From positions 23,424,229 through 23,488,228 of the forward strand of contig CM036248.1 in assembly GCA_020698575.1 (NCBI GenBank): a stretch of DNA of 64,000 nt, given 5' to 3'. The notes below the pieces were generated by a model. That model had not been told where the DNA came from. It saw only the letters and a list, made by a program, of their open reading frames with translations, and did not search any database. The stretch is from Bostrychus sinensis (lineage: Eukaryota; Chordata; Actinopteri; Gobiiformes; Eleotridae). Below are positions 12,701-28,100 of this stretch, piece after piece. The position numbers and the translations under genes were made by a program. The number at the start of each line of letters is the position of its first letter. Position 1 is the first letter of the stretch.

Positions 12701-15700
12701 CAGATAACAACAAAGAGTCACACAATAAAACATAAACCCACAATCAATATAAACAATAACTAAACTAAACTGACCCAGGATATTCCCTGTCCTTAGACCC
12801 TCCTCGGCGAAGAAAGACTCCTAAAAATCCCACTGAGAACCACATTGAAGGAGATACCCACAGTCAGGCTATAAGAACTGGGACTGTTAAATAAAGTCCA
12901 TTAGCTGATCTATAGGATCATAGTTCAGGTCTGTAAGGATACAGCAGCCACCTGCTTCATCCAGACAGGTGAGTGGCAGTGAGGTAGGGGTCTGGGAAGG
13001 GTCAGGACAGGAGCACTGATGGGGTTGGCTAAGTTCCAGTTGTCACTGGGCCAATGCCTCGGTGGAGGTCTAGTTCATCATTTGTTCAGTTGATAAAAGT
13101 CAGTGGGAAAATAAACTTTACTCTAAATGACTAAATTTGGCTAGACTTAAATGATTAGCAACAGATGGCAAACACTACAGGTATTATAGTTCTCGCACCA
13201 TTTTGTGGAGTACTTCAATTCGGCTCTTTCTTCAAAAATTTCCTGATCCGAATCCTGACCCACTTTTGCTTCTTTCCACAGTTTCTAATTTGCTGTGTCT
13301 TTGTCTGGCTCTCTGTTCTGTCTGTCCTCCTGTGTCCCTCTCAGTCCTCTCTCTTTCTGAATGGACAGTGTTTCCTCTCTCTAAAAGGACTCATATTGTG
13401 ACAGACCTTGGGGAAATGAGAACTGAGGATATTGCAGTGTGTGTGCCTTCACTTACCACTTGCGGCTGAGGCTGTATAAGCTGTGTACATGAAGACAAAA
13501 GCTGATGCCATCCCTTTAAACTTACTGATTCCCATAAGTGATTTTCATAATGCAGAGTTGACTTCTGTGATGGGACCCAGTTTTATACAAGTCACATTTT
13601 CCTAAAAGCCTCCTTGTCTCACAGGCGTCTGCACTCCAACAACCTCCACTGCGACTGCCACCTCTCCTGGCTTTCTGATTGGCTACGGGCCAGAAGGGGC
13701 CTGGCTCCCTTCACCCAGTGCATGTCCCCCGCCCACATGAGAGGCCTCAATGTCCCGGACGTCCAGAAGAAGGATTTCGTCTGCAATGGTGAGCTCACAA
13801 GATGACACATACAATTGTATTTAATGTTCATATTAAACTACATTTCCAGGCAGTTCTATGAGCTGTTATTATCACAGGAAGTAATGATGTCATGCCTTCA
13901 GTTATGGTTATAATAAAACTGTCTGACTTGGCTTTCATAACATTTATTCAAACAATGCTCATAAAACACAGCACTGTGCAATAGCCTTAGACAGGTTTTT
14001 AAGAAAGGCTAGGAGCAAAGAAAAGTGTGTCAATTTACAAAAATAATAAATATAATTCTGTATTTATTAAAGCACTCTTAGTTAACCGCATTTTTCACAC
14101 CTCACTAAAACATGTACAATGCAGTGTATGTGGATTGTATTGAATTATAATAAGAGTCGTTTAAGTAATATTACAAACGTTTATGGTGAATTTCATGCCA
14201 ACGTATGATGTAGACATACAATTATGTCTACATAAGGCAGTTATTACTGTATAAAGAGCATTGTTATCATGAGCTTAGCATTGAGTTCCCAGTGAAAGAA
14301 TTACAGTGTGTAAGGGGCCTCATCAGCCAAAAAGGCTTGTGTGAGAGCAGCGGTGTTATCAGCAGCAGATAGTATAGACTGTGTTTATAGTGCGTCTGAT
14401 TCAGCTCTCTGTGCTAATAGACTGTCAGCCCACGCTCTCTTTATTAGCCGTTAGCTTGGTCTCCTCTGCACTACACTGGCCCTCCTCTGACTGCTTCTGC
14501 CTTTGTGGCGTCCTGTCTTGTTTTATTCCACCACCAGCTCCCATCCTCTTTATCTTATGCACTATTCATGTCCCTGTTCTCTGTCCATTTGTCTAGTTTA
14601 TCTCGCCTTTCCTCCCCGCTGTGGTAATTTCCTGTTTTGTTCCGCGTTACCTGGTCTTTTGCTTTATCTAGTGCTACCTCTGTCTTCTGTAATAGTGCTT
14701 TTTAATTTTAATGCAGTTTCTGACATGTGTAGATGTAATGTATTTAAATTTATTCATAACAAAGATACAGGAATGGATCATTTTTTAAATGGTCTTGAGG
14801 TACTTTTACATCTGAAAATTCTCACAAGGTTTACAAACTTGAGGATATTACAGTACATTTAGCATGTTCTGTTTCGCTATGTTTTTAACACCACACCAAA
14901 CTACAGAAATGATGAATTGTGTGTTGTCTGATGAGTCTGCTAAACATGTCATTACTTTTGCTCAAACAGATAGTGTGATGAAGGGCATATTTTCTATATT
15001 ATACATTTATTTTCATAATTAATTGTCGGAATTTACAAATCACTTAAGTATTAAGCAAAATTAGCCTGGTCAGCCAGACCCATTCACTAAAAAATTGGTG
15101 TGAAACCTCTCAGATGAAAGCAAAGTTCAATCTTACCAAGCAATCATGATCTTTCATCTAATATAGGGCTGGTTTTGTGATTTGTTTTTCCAATTTGTTG
15201 TAATTCTTTTTAAATGCTGACATTCAAGATTCTATTTATTCCACATGTTGCTATTGCGGCCAGTTTTATGATTGGTTAAACATCCACTGCATGCATCTCC
15301 AGCTGTTCCGCAACCTTGAAATCAAATTGATAGAACCAAAATACTTCTTTGTTCCTGTACTGATACGATAAAACATCTCATGCCCTATTACTGCTAATTT
15401 GCTTTTTTTGTGATTCATCTTTTTGTTTATTGTGTATTACTTCCTCCTTGTTCTCCCACTAGAGCCAAACAATAGGTCAGAACAGAACTATTGTTGAACA
15501 TTTTCTTTCTCAACTTTTGGTCTGGAGTGCATAGTCTTAGACCACCGTGTTTTTCATAATAATTTGCAGATTCTGACTTATTTCTATCTGTTCCTTCACA
15601 GGTCCAGCTCAGACCGAGTCCAAACCTTGCCTCCCTCCGGTCGCTGTGTGTCCACCGAGCTGCAGCTGCAACAACAACATCGTGGACTGTCGCCGCAAAG

Positions 15701-18700
15701 GTCTGGTGGAGATCCCTGCCAACCTGCCAGAGGGCATACTGGAGATGTAAGTTATAATCTAACTTAGAGCTACGCACAACTCAATATGACACTCATTTGG
15801 ATTTGCATTTTAAAAGTAGACTTGTTTTTATTTTGTCCATGAATGAATTATGTTAACACCATTCGAAGCTAGATTGCAGAAGTTTAATTACCGTCAAACA
15901 TTTCCTTTCGCACTATTTCTTACCGTCTGCCACTGTCTGGTCCGCACACCACAGTGGGACGTGTCTGATATCCGTATTGATTGCTGGCCCCTGTTTGTTT
16001 GTACAGAGGACAGCTGCTTGATTGCCCGGTGAGTAAAGGAGCAATTCTCCCCTGCAATGCTGCACCACCCCCTGTATAGCTCCTCCGCATAAGTAATAGA
16101 TTTACACACATCACTTTCTATACACACTCTTCCTTTACATTTTACACAAATCAATTCAGCAATGCAAACACACACATATATGCATTTGTATGAATTCGCC
16201 AAAGCATTTCTGATCAAATTTCTACAGCAAACTTGTAGGGTATTTTGCTTTGGATCCATTCTAATAAATGTTGTTGCCATAGCCCGAAACAATAGCGCGT
16301 AATAGGATGATGAATTGTCAGTCCTCCAATGTCGACAAATTTATCTTTCAGCATGCTCGTGGCAAGGATCATTGCCAGGACTATGCAGGCATCCATACAT
16401 TTGCAAACAACACTATATGTAGATTGATCCCTCTATGTCAAATACACAGATATGATGGTATAACAAAGAGCTCGGGGCGACAACAAGATGTACCTGTGTA
16501 ACGTTGCATCATATCCTGCTAAATCTATCTCCTGTTCGACTTGTCATTTCATCATCTCCAGACCTTATGGATTTTTTATGTTGCTTGCAAAAGTGTCTTC
16601 CTCCCTAATACCTCCCTTAAGTGTCTTTGCCCTAACCTTGTAGAGCCTAAATATAATTTCTAACCTGTTGTGTGTGCAGATTGTCTCAGTCAATATCACC
16701 ACACTCTTTATTTATTTTGACCTCTTCCTCTAAATAAGATCTTGTTGGATGCCAGGGGAGAGAGGTGAGTAAATTGAAAGAGGGATTCAAGCCAAAATAC
16801 AAAGCACCTTGAGTGTGGAGTTTTATGCCCAGGCTACGTAAGCGTTTCATTTTAACTCAGTGACTGTGGTTGCACTCAAATTGAAGCAGTAAATTTAACT
16901 AGATGTGATCGAAACTTTAGATTACGAGAAATGTAATCAAAGGTATTGGCCAATAGTAACTACCTAAATAGTGCTTTGTGAAGAGGTAGCTGAGTTCCTG
17001 TTTATAAAAGTTAATGTAATTAGGTCATTAACTGGTTAAAAATCTGTTTGTAAGTCATTTAGAAAAAAAAAGGACTACTGTAATCATTTTCTTGCTAAAA
17101 AGAGACTCAGACTATGACAACGCTGCAAAGATTTTAGGGAGCTGTGAAGATAAGCTGTGAAATAATGTATTGTTTTCAAATATATAACAATGTAGTGTTT
17201 CTTATTTACAAAGTGCAATGTGAGCAACCCCCAAATATATAACCAGTGTCATTAGGAACTGGAGTGGTCAGTCATCTCCCAAGGCATTGACCCTACTTCA
17301 CAGCAGTAATGATAGCTTTTTATCCTGCAATGGTAAATAATCCACTAAAACTATAATTTGTTCCTTTGCTGACCTCTGTGACTGGAGTTTAATCTTTGAC
17401 CCTGTCTCACAACAAAACAATATCGTAAAAAAAAAAAAAAACAATGTCTGGCTCCTCACCTAATAGCTAATGACTTTTTTCCTTGGCACATTACTAACTT
17501 TTTTGGAAAATGTCATCAAAATCCAACCCTAACTTGTATACTGCTAACAGACCAACAGGTTAACTAACAGTGTCAAAACTATCATCACTAATAAGAAGGA
17601 ATCCTGGAAGTAGTGTTAAGACATAAACCCAACATCATAACACACAGACAGGTAACATAAAGAGACAGAGTTGATTTGCATTCTACATTTTACATTTTAT
17701 GCAAGCATTTTTACTACACAACATTCTTCATATGTGTCCAAAGCCTGTCCACACCAGGGTACTGTGTGTCTTCTATGGTTGCTGGCAGGAGAGGTCACCT
17801 TTTTACAAGTCCGCTCTTATTAATGCTTTGCTTGTTTGTTTACTACATAATATTACCGCGTTAGTCCTCTATTTCACAAACCATATTGATTTTTTAAAAA
17901 GGTAGCTCAAGTAGTAGTTAAAGTGTGGTCCCAATAGAGGGATAGGTGTAACCCAAGGACAACGTTAACAAAAAGCATGGGATGGAGAGTAGAGGTCAAG
18001 CACAAATTCAGGACATGGTGTTGACTGAAGAGGAGCAAAAGAACAAGAATAGTGGATTAGTTCCCATTTATCATTCTGACAGCTGACCCTGTGTCCGGCC
18101 TTGGGACCTCACCACATCCCCTTCTTCTCCTCCAATTTTTCCTTTCCCCCATTGTACTCCCCCTCTCTCCTTGCTCCCATGTAAAAACAAGGTGACATAA
18201 ACAATGCACGGGCTGCATAAATGAACATGTTGACTGGAGCATCACTGAGTGTATTATCCTAAGGGGTGGATGTATGGCTCCACACATGATAATAGAGCAA
18301 TTCAACCAGGACAATGTAATTAGTCAGCAATGTTCAGAGAAAGAGACGCCATAAATTACTTTTGGCCCTTAGCCAGAAAAGTTGAGGAAGCTAGAATGTG
18401 TTCATAAATACATTGGGAAACTAAACACAAGAGAACATTGCTGAAGAAGAATGCTGGTTCTAATAGAAAGTTTGGAGCTGCATATTAGGCAGCTGGTTAT
18501 AATACATTAGCCTGGCCAGCTACTTTTCTTTTTTTTTTTTTTTCAAAAGCAGGAGAGTCTGGTTCCTCAGCCACAGAAAACCATTTCTATTCAGTCGATT
18601 TGGGCCTGGCCTATCAGCCGTTTATCTGCTGCACGTCTTACAAATGCAGAACATAACTTTCTAGTAAAAGTAACCAAGGACTAAAAACTAATCAGGACTC

Positions 18701-21700
18701 TGGACTCGACACAGACATAGGACTAATGACTCGTGACTTGACTTGGACTCATCAAGTCTGAGTGGCAAACAACTCGTGAGTCAACTCGAGGTTCAAGCTA
18801 AACACTTGGTCTCGGACTTGCACATTGATGACTGGAATGGACTTGAGAAATGGTGACTTGACTACAACACTGACTACAATACAGAGCGAAATTATTAATT
18901 TCTCTCGCCTGATTAACAGTGTTTAGTGCTTTCCTTTGTCACCTGTTGATTCTGCTGAAGTCTGTGAGGTACAAGACTAACTTGTTTGAACAGAATAGGA
19001 AAAGAGTTAGTTTGTCTGGCCAGGCTAATAACACATACCATTATGACCACTAATGTTAGGTAGGTAGTTATAATGTTATGCCTGATCTGTGTACATTGAG
19101 AGTCCAAACAGAAACACTGTGGTCTGTCAAGGATATATATATGACAACTAAAATATAATACATTAAAAATTACAATTGCAAAATGAGAATTGTTTAGGTC
19201 CTGGTGCCAGTTCCACCCACTTACTTTAGGTATGATTTATGCAGCCAAACATTTCATTATTTTTGATTGACAGGGAGTTTGATACCGCGTTCTGAAACGT
19301 ATTTACATTGCTGCACCTCCTGCACACTGTGGTCGAATTCATTTCAGTGCACACAGGAAATGTGGTCAGCGGGCCACATTTGGTTTTCCGAACTTTTCTC
19401 ACAGTCTGTATATTTCCTCTGTTTCTGAAAGGGGCCGGTCCCATGTAAGCTCATTATTACCAGGCTAAAAAATCTCACTCGATATTTTACACAGACTGAC
19501 CTTGTGTGACCCCTGGTGTAAGGCAAAAAGCAATCTGCACTAAACGTGGTGGATATTGCTTAGAACAAGCACCTTTTGATCTCTCTGTTCCACTGGGATT
19601 GCAGGCTTTACGGGACTTCATGTTGAGTTAAATGAATATTCAAACGAAGGGATTTATTGTTGACTGTTCTAATTCATATTTCCCACCACCCTTTCTTCTC
19701 TTTTTCCATTTCTCACCAGCCGTTTGGAGCAAAACCTGATTAAAAGTGTCCCACCAGGAGCCTTTACTGCCTACAAGAAGCTCAAGAGAATGTAAGTCTG
19801 TTTTAATAAAGCGACATTACACCTCCGTATATATTCATTTATCTAGCTGCACCATATATATTCATTTATCTAGCCACAAATTAGCAGTCCTATCTTTATT
19901 TATTTATTAATGATTATATACTTAATTTTATTTATTTATTTATTTTTATTTTTACAGTCAAGATAATGGAAAGTTAACATAGCTAAGACTTTTTCTCTTC
20001 TATACAAAACATTTGCGTGGTCTACGTTAGTTCAGTGTTTTTTTCAAGGGGTGGAACAAATGGCTGCAGGTTAAATGCCACCTGATAGATATCTAACCAA
20101 TAAGAAATCATGGGGTAGTACCAACATAGCAATGTAGTTAAATACAACCCACAGGACAAACAAATTATTGTATTAATGGTGCGTTCATGATACATCAGAA
20201 TCTCAGAAGTCCCGACTTACATAAAAAAGCCGACTTCCGATAAACGTCCGTTCACGAGTTCAGCTTGGAAAACACACGTGGAACACCATAATAACAACAA
20301 AATCATATTCGCATTCCCAGGTTGTTTTATAGGAAACAAATAAATATCTTTTTAGAACTATTTAGTGTGGTACAGAATTAAATCAGGGTATATTTCTATT
20401 TCTACTTTAGTCATTTAGTGATAAATGAAGAGTCAAAGATGTTTTTGGAGAGCTGTGGCATTGATAACTTAATTTATTATATAAAGGTGAGTACATTTGT
20501 GTACTCATCTGATCTCACAAGTGTGAGATCTTTTGTTTAAAAAAACTATTATTTGCCCGTTAGTGACCACACTGTTTACCTCTCACAGTGAGAGTCCCTA
20601 AGATTGCGATGTCAACTCGGGAAATTGAGGTCACTCCACACTTCTGAGTTTTTAAGGAAAAATCATGGTGTTTAAGGCCCGGTCCATAAAGACGGGTCCA
20701 TTTTAGAACACAGATGTAATAGTGGTGGTTTCCACTTCACACGGAAAGTGAATGGGACTGGGTTGCCAAGATATCCCACTTATACGTTTATACTTTTTAC
20801 ATTTTTTTTTTTCAGTTTGCCTACCCATGCATAGCTCAGTTTCTTGAATACACAGTAACAAATACTTATTTAAAAGAAAAAAAATGTAACCATTGTACCA
20901 CTATTGAAAGATTTTTTCTTTCAAAATGTAATTAAAAAGTAACAACTTTTTTTAGTTGAAAGAAAAAACTCAAGTAAACACCCTTAGAGTTAGTTTATAA
21001 ATATCCAAACTTAAATTATAAATTTGATAATTTGTGCAATGGATATTTTAATGAATACTGTTTTTTTTTTCAGCTCATACCACATTGTTTTGTGCATGCA
21101 CAAAGTCTCATTTAGTGTTGTCTTTATACAACTTGTAAAATGTGTTTTTGCTCTGACATGAAAAGTTTAAATAAAAAAGTCTTAGGAATCTGTCCGTGAT
21201 TTGATATGGAGAAATAAAAGGTGTGTGGTGATGACTTTTTTATAGACTGTGTTAGAGGAGCGTGTCTGTTCTGAGACATATTCTTTGCCACAGTTCATCT
21301 CCTCACACCTGCCATCATAAAAAACTATGATGAAAAATGTCAGTTGCATGCAAATGTTTGAAAATGGCAGACTTGTGAGAGGTTTTAAGGTTATACCGCT
21401 CACTCGTCTACTCTACTCTCTGCCACAGATGGGGTTTTTAACCTAGACAAAAGCCTTGAATAATATATTTTACAGAGGTAGAAGTCCATGACATGAACTG
21501 CACTTAACATGGCGCCGCTGCCAGTCTGCCTCTCTCCTGACACTTTTCTGTCCATCATGCTATTGCCCTCATTTACTTTACTCTCTGTCTATTTTTTTTT
21601 TTTTTTCAGCTCTGTCCCCTTGCCCTGACCTCTGCTGATGTATTCTCATGATCATTTGTCACACAGTTCACAGAGAATCCACCCCATTACTGTGTATTAC

Positions 21701-22045
21701 TGTAATGCACTTATCTCCATTCTCTGTCTCTCCCACAGCGACCTGAGTAAGAACCAGATTTCTGACATAGCAGCCGATGCCTTCAGCGGCCTGCGATTGC
21801 TCACTTCACTGTAAGTATATATGACAGGCTCTGTCACCTGTCATGTTAGACTCAAAACACAAATTTAGTGTGGAAAGTCTGGGCATGATGTCATCTAGGG
21901 AAGCTCCAGTTGGTTGGTTGGTTGCTCCACTTGTCAACAATGGATTAATGGCTGACCAATAATACAGAAAATGTGTCTATGCCAGTGTCTGCTTTTACAG
22001 TAAAAAGTTGGAAGATTGTTTAAAATGCATTCAGAATTGGGCTGC

Positions 22046-22115
<70 letters not shown>

Positions 22116-25100
22116 TATAACAAGCAATATGTGATAACTTTCTTGAATATCACAATACAAATATAACTGGTAATGAAAGTGAAATTCAATTCATTTTTTT
22201 ATGAATAGTCACAAGAATCAGGATTCACTGGTCCAAACAGAGGCTGTGAATAAAAGCTTAATTTTGCTGTAACGATACATTTGCCATATATTGTGCTGAA
22301 CTGAGTTTGCAAATTCTATAAAAAACTTGTTTTATTTACTATATACCAATATATGATGTGTTGAAAGTGAGATATTAACCATTTCATGAACAATGATAGC
22401 TCATTTTGAATTTGATGCCAGCAACACTCAAAATCTCAAAATGGTTGGACAAATGCAACAAAAAGCTTGAAAGTTTAAAAGTAAAAAGTTTCATTTATGT
22501 GTTTTTTATTTATTTATTATTATTTTATTTATTCATTTATTTGAAGGACAATGTACAGTTAAACATAATGTGAAAGCAAAAATGTCTGCACCAGATTATA
22601 GCCACATGGCTAATTTCCATCTGTAGTCCTTAAACATATGCAATTATCATTTCATCAATACACAAATAACAATAAAATTTACACAAAGAAACTGATCTGT
22701 ATTGAATCTTATTAAAACTACATAAATAGTAATTCGTTATCATTTATTTATGTGTGTCATTAATGAGGCAAAATGCAAAACTGTTCAATGGTCAGTTGAA
22801 TCAAAATGAGAAAAATATAAACCCAGTTAGCCCAGAGAAACAGTTTAGTTTTTTGGATTCATTGCACTATGCTTTGCCTTTTACACTGTCCCCAACCTTT
22901 GCATTGGGTTGCAGGTAGAGAAAAGGGAAGTAAAGTGAAACATGGATAAGCTCAAAGTTAAGTAAAGACTGATGGTGACTCATGTATTAGTATTTTTCAG
23001 CCGGCAAATGAGTCCCATTTTATTTTCCTAAATCAAACCACTTTTCTGACTGTGTTTACTAACTTCACTGTAAGCGTGACAAGCTGTGCTGTCATGTCTC
23101 ACGCATGGACACACAAAACATACCAGGAAGTCATGGCAAATCCAGACATTTAACAAATAAAATATTGTCGCTGTCCAATGTTGACACAAAGCTGCATGTT
23201 TATAATTGTATCCTATGTGGCCGCATGTCTCTGAGGGCAAATGTGATAGGAACATGAAGGACAGTTTAATTTGAATCAGTCCCGAGCATGGAAATTAGAC
23301 AGGCAGACAAGAAGGGGCAGACAAGGTGAACCCTGCTGAACATAGACAAGTCAGCAAGCGCCATGACTTCTGCAGCAGAGGCCAACCGAGTCGTGAGGCC
23401 GCAAAATATAAAACTGCTGGACTGAATTAACTGCTTGCAACAGGAATGAGAAGATCGGCTGTAATCTCATAATCAAATGAGAGCAATGGTCTAAAACGCT
23501 GTTAGTGGGAAAAACTTTATTTCTATGCTGTGTGATTTTAATATTCTGGCCATAGCAGGTGTCACCTCCACTAAAAACTCAACTTTTGATTGATTAGTTT
23601 TATCATGGTGCAAATTATGGCTGCTATAGACCCTTTTACCACAATAGAAGGCTGAAAATTTTTAAATAAGTATCTAATTGTGATTTTTCTGGGAAATATT
23701 GCGGCTGCAATTAGATTTGCAAGGAATCACGTGCCCTTCATGTTTGTAGAGGTGTGACAGCTGTACACAAAAAAATCAAAATCTATATTAGTTAAAAGGA
23801 CTTGAATTCAGCAAAAGCAAGCAAAATGTTACTTGAATTAAGTAAAAAACAATTTAACGGAAAGAAATAACTTTAAATAAGTCAAATATAAGAGTTACCT
23901 AATGAGTAAATAAATCCAATCTAGTAAAAATAGCTCAAATTAGGATTAATAATCTGAATTCAAGTCGTTTTAAATAATGTGGATATTGATTTTTGCAGTG
24001 GATACAGATTGAGATCCAGTGGGGATGGGATATTTTGTTCTCTGCAGAGGACATTATATCACCTAAATAATTGCAGCCTTTGTAATTTGCTAATTGCAAA
24101 TGGTTCAGACAGTTCAAATTGCAATTTTGATTCGATTTTATTTCATTTAATTGTGCAGCCCTACCACAATATATATGCAATGGTGAAATTTGCATAAGTC
24201 ACCAATTACTGCAGATTATGAATACCTCATTGTAATTGTTTTTGCAGCTGAAAACTAATCAATCACGTGTGGGTAAGGTCAGAGGCTGGTTATTAAACAT
24301 TTAGGCGTATATTGACGTTGAACTGTTTTATTAAATGTAGCAATTAGCATATAATTAGCATACAGGCTAATGGCTAAATAATATAGGTTTATGACGTAGT
24401 AAATACATAAAATGATTAATCCATCAATTATTACAAGTCCTGCTTTATTAAGTTAATTTTAGCAAATGAAACAGACATCTGGGCCCTTTTAATTCAAAGT
24501 AAATTTTAACAAGTTAAAACTAACTATCAACTATCATTAAATTTTGCCATATAAAAACTTTGATATGTATAGTTTGCTGACTAATGGGAAAAAAACACTA
24601 CTTTTTTCTTCAAACTGTTGGTGCATCTTATCTGAATAAGTCTGACTAGAAGAAGAATCCATAACTGCAGTACCTAAAACCACACTAAAGAGCGGTGTAG
24701 GTAAAGGTAAGAAAACTCTTGATTGATAGTGTTTTTGTGTTCTTCCTCTGTCCTGCACAGGGTGCTGTATGGCAACAAGATCACCGAGCTGCCCAAGGGA
24801 CTGTTTGATGGACTGGTCTCCCTGCAGCTGCTGTAAGTACTCTCTGTGTACTTTGTTGTAAACCTGTGGATGGATCTGTGCCCACTAAAGACAGAATGTA
24901 TTATTTAGTTTACAATGTGCAAAACCAGCCGTTAAGCATTGTATTATGTGGAGGCTTTATTGTGTGGTGCTAGAAATGCAGCATTTTTTAAAGGAAAAAG
25001 CAAAATGTAAAATTGCAGTTGTTTCTGTCAGTGGACTTATTCAGACCTGGAATCAAAGTATGTTCTGCATCACATTAAAGTCCTTAAAAATATTATTAAT

Positions 25101-28100
25101 ACTTGAATATGAGAGCAGCAGCAACATTGAAGTGTCAAAGCATATTGATTGCATATTGAATTGCGCCAGAAGCCCTTTTGTGGAGTATTTTGTTGTTATG
25201 TTGTCACACTAGTGCGTTTTAGAACACACACATAGAAAAGATTTGTCCATTTTAGATCCACCTTTATAGCAGAAGCCTAGACATAATTACATTTATATTT
25301 CTTTAAACATGACTTAAGTGTTATTTATTTTGCTATGTATACATTCTCTTGCTAGAAAACACATACTGTGTGATCAGAAAGTATTACTGTATACTCCAAT
25401 GATAACTTGAACCTTTGTAAAAGAAGAAAAACAAAAAAAAAACAACAACATCTAAACAGGAAGGTTAAGTTAGCAAAAAAGGTATATATTTTGAGTTGTT
25501 TCAGCTTAAAATAAAGAGACTTGTATATCGCTAACAACCACTTTGCTTTGGAATCATTAGGTGGCCCACAATGTGATTAACTTACTAATGTTATGACTAT
25601 GACAGTGTCTCCCAACCCTGTCTCACTATTTCATATAAAGGTGAAACAAACATGAAACAAACATTAAAACACTGTTCTGGAAATCTAGAACCATGTTTAT
25701 ACATATAGAGCTTCGAAGCATGTTCATTTTAGGAATAAATGGAATAATTATAATGATCAAATGACAGAGAAATTCTCATTTATAATCTAAAAACAAGGCA
25801 CGTGAGTCTGCTTGATACAGTATATATTGTCCTCTATCAGAGTCCTCATGTTATGGCTGCATATTCCTGTATATGGCACTAATTTCCTGTTGAAGAAATT
25901 GCAATGTACTTTGAATGCACTCACAGGTGCATGTCTTTGGTATCATCATTACAGCACAGTAGCAGCTCCAGTACTATTCCCTGCTTGTGCATTAACCTTC
26001 CATCTGTTCTGCATTGTGTGTACGAGTCTGCAGGGGTCTTCACTAAATGATCAATTTGAATCAAAGTGGTGCGCTAAGGTAAAAAGTGATGAAGAGGTGT
26101 TGTTTAAATGTGACTATTGCTCACAATGCAGCAGTATTGGAGCGTGCAGTGAGCCTGCGACTCCTATAATGGCTACATTAGTGCTATATGTGGCATATGG
26201 TCCTTAGAAATGCCGCAGTCCACTGCAGAAACAGCTAATGTTCGGGGTTTTTCCATCGTAAAGGGAAGTGAGGCAAAGAGAATGAGGATGAGTGAATCTC
26301 ACACCAAACACCTTTTACGGGCTGAGGCGGATCATTTAGATGCACGGTGGGTAGTCCCACACTGGGAGGGGGCAGCGGTGTAGGCTGGGGTTAAACAGAT
26401 AGATGGATAGTGAGGAGAAAGACAGCTCATGTGTGATATGAAGAACACAGAGAAGGCAGCGTGCATGGAGGCAGAGAAATGTAAAATGTAGTTTGATGTC
26501 TAAAATTAAGATTTTGTAGCTCCTTATCTGGACAAGCAATTATCTCAGACCTTTAGTGGATTCACTTTTATAGACTAAAACATACATTTTTGGTTTCAAC
26601 CTTAAGTTGGAAAAGTGGATTTTGTGGAAAGTAGAAAACTAATCACATAATCGCATATTGTGGTAGAAATCAGATATACAGTATATAAAAAAAAATTAAA
26701 AATTGTTTTTATTATCAAGCTCTTATTGGTTGGTTGCTCACCTGTTAAGATTTAAATAGTAGTTGGCGATAATACAGAGAAAGTGGTGATTGGAGCACTG
26801 GCTCTTTATATAGTATATAACAAAATGCTGATACATATAGGTAAAACATTCTCAAATACAAAATACTAAGCTCATTGCTTGCCCTACCCACCCTATTCGT
26901 CAACTCCACCAAGATGACACATGCAGATATTTGGCCCTGCCTTTGCCATAAACACTTAATAATAGGAGGAATACCCCATCCTCACATCACTGTCATCAAT
27001 TCAAAGCTGCTTCTTCAACCACACAGTGTAATAATTGAAACCTCTATATTGTCTTTGAGCAGTAAATCATGCAGGACATCAGCTGTCATAGACAAAGATG
27101 TGTTTATTGCTTTGTATAGCTACTAGACTGCTCTTTATTATATTGTTTGCACTGCTTTGTTTTACTGGTGCAGTTTCACATAATTAGTTCCCCCTGTGAG
27201 CAGCCTAATGAGGCGTGAATGTGTCGCAGAGCTGTGTGTGTGTGTTTGACGTACCTGGGAGTGTGTGTAGAGATGCTCTTGTTAGGATGAGCCGAGATGA
27301 TGAAGCAGAAGTCGCTACCAAAGGCCGAGTTAGTCACCTGTCAGACCAAAAGGGAAAGACAGTTACATAAAGGAAATTAAAAATGAACTGCAAACCCATT
27401 TCTTAGTTGGGGCACTGTGTAAAATGTAAATAAAAACAGTATGTAATGTTTTTTGAGATGTGTTGCTGTCATGAAATTTAAAATGAGCCAGTATTTTTAA
27501 TGAAATGGTACCATTGTAACACCCGATATGTTACTTTTGTTCTGTTGCGAATAAAATATTATTTATGGCATTCTCTTGTAAATCACATTTTACACAGTGC
27601 TCTAACTTTATTGGCGCTGGTTTGTACTACACTGGACTGAAAGGTGAAGAATTATATGTAAAAGGAAAAGTCTGAAGCAAAGCTGACATCTTGGTTGCAA
27701 CAGCTAACGAAGCACAGATACATGTGTGAATGGGTGTGGGACAGAGCTGGCCTTTTCCTGTCATTTACCTAATCCCTCTATCACATTTCTCATTTCCCTC
27801 CTCTATTTTGGCTGCCAGCCCATTCCACTAAAACGTATCACTTCAAATTAAATCTTCACCTGTCCGCTCTGTGTCTCACTCTATTATTTCATCCATCCTA
27901 TCTCCTCCACTTCTATTTTTTTTTCCTACAGCCAACTGTCTCTCCAAGCCAAACAAGATATTTCACTTCCACCCAATAGTTGATATTCACCGCCTGTTCC
28001 CAAAGTGAAAATATAGAACCGCAATTTTCAGATGTATATTATAGCCCAAAAAAATTATAATGGAGAGTAGGGAGTAGAGGAGGAAATCCAAAGACACTAG

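Larger units (their letters stand above)
9793..13624 (+). other. slit3: slit3 intron 7 (3832 bp)
   Basis: No exon. Holds SINE-like fragments at about 11035-11165, an antisense SINE-like copy at about 11280-11550 and an interspersed repeat at about 12650-13080. A compositionally distinct, repeat-free stretch at about 11815-12110 is a candidate conserved non-coding element. Confidence 0.85.
15747..19719 (+). other. slit3: slit3 intron 9 (3973 bp)
   Basis: No exon found. A 'GACTTG/GACTCG' rich repeat lies at about 18690-18880 and a short Tc1-like terminal fragment at 19038-19095. Short A/T tracts occur at about 17427 and 18530. The rest is unremarkable AT-rich intron. Confidence 0.85.
21811..24760 (+). 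other. slit3: slit3 intron 11 (2950 bp)
   Basis: No exon. Contains a long (AT)n tract (22049-22119) and hAT-like terminal words at both about 22037 and 23690-24170. The remainder is AT-rich. Confidence 0.85.
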
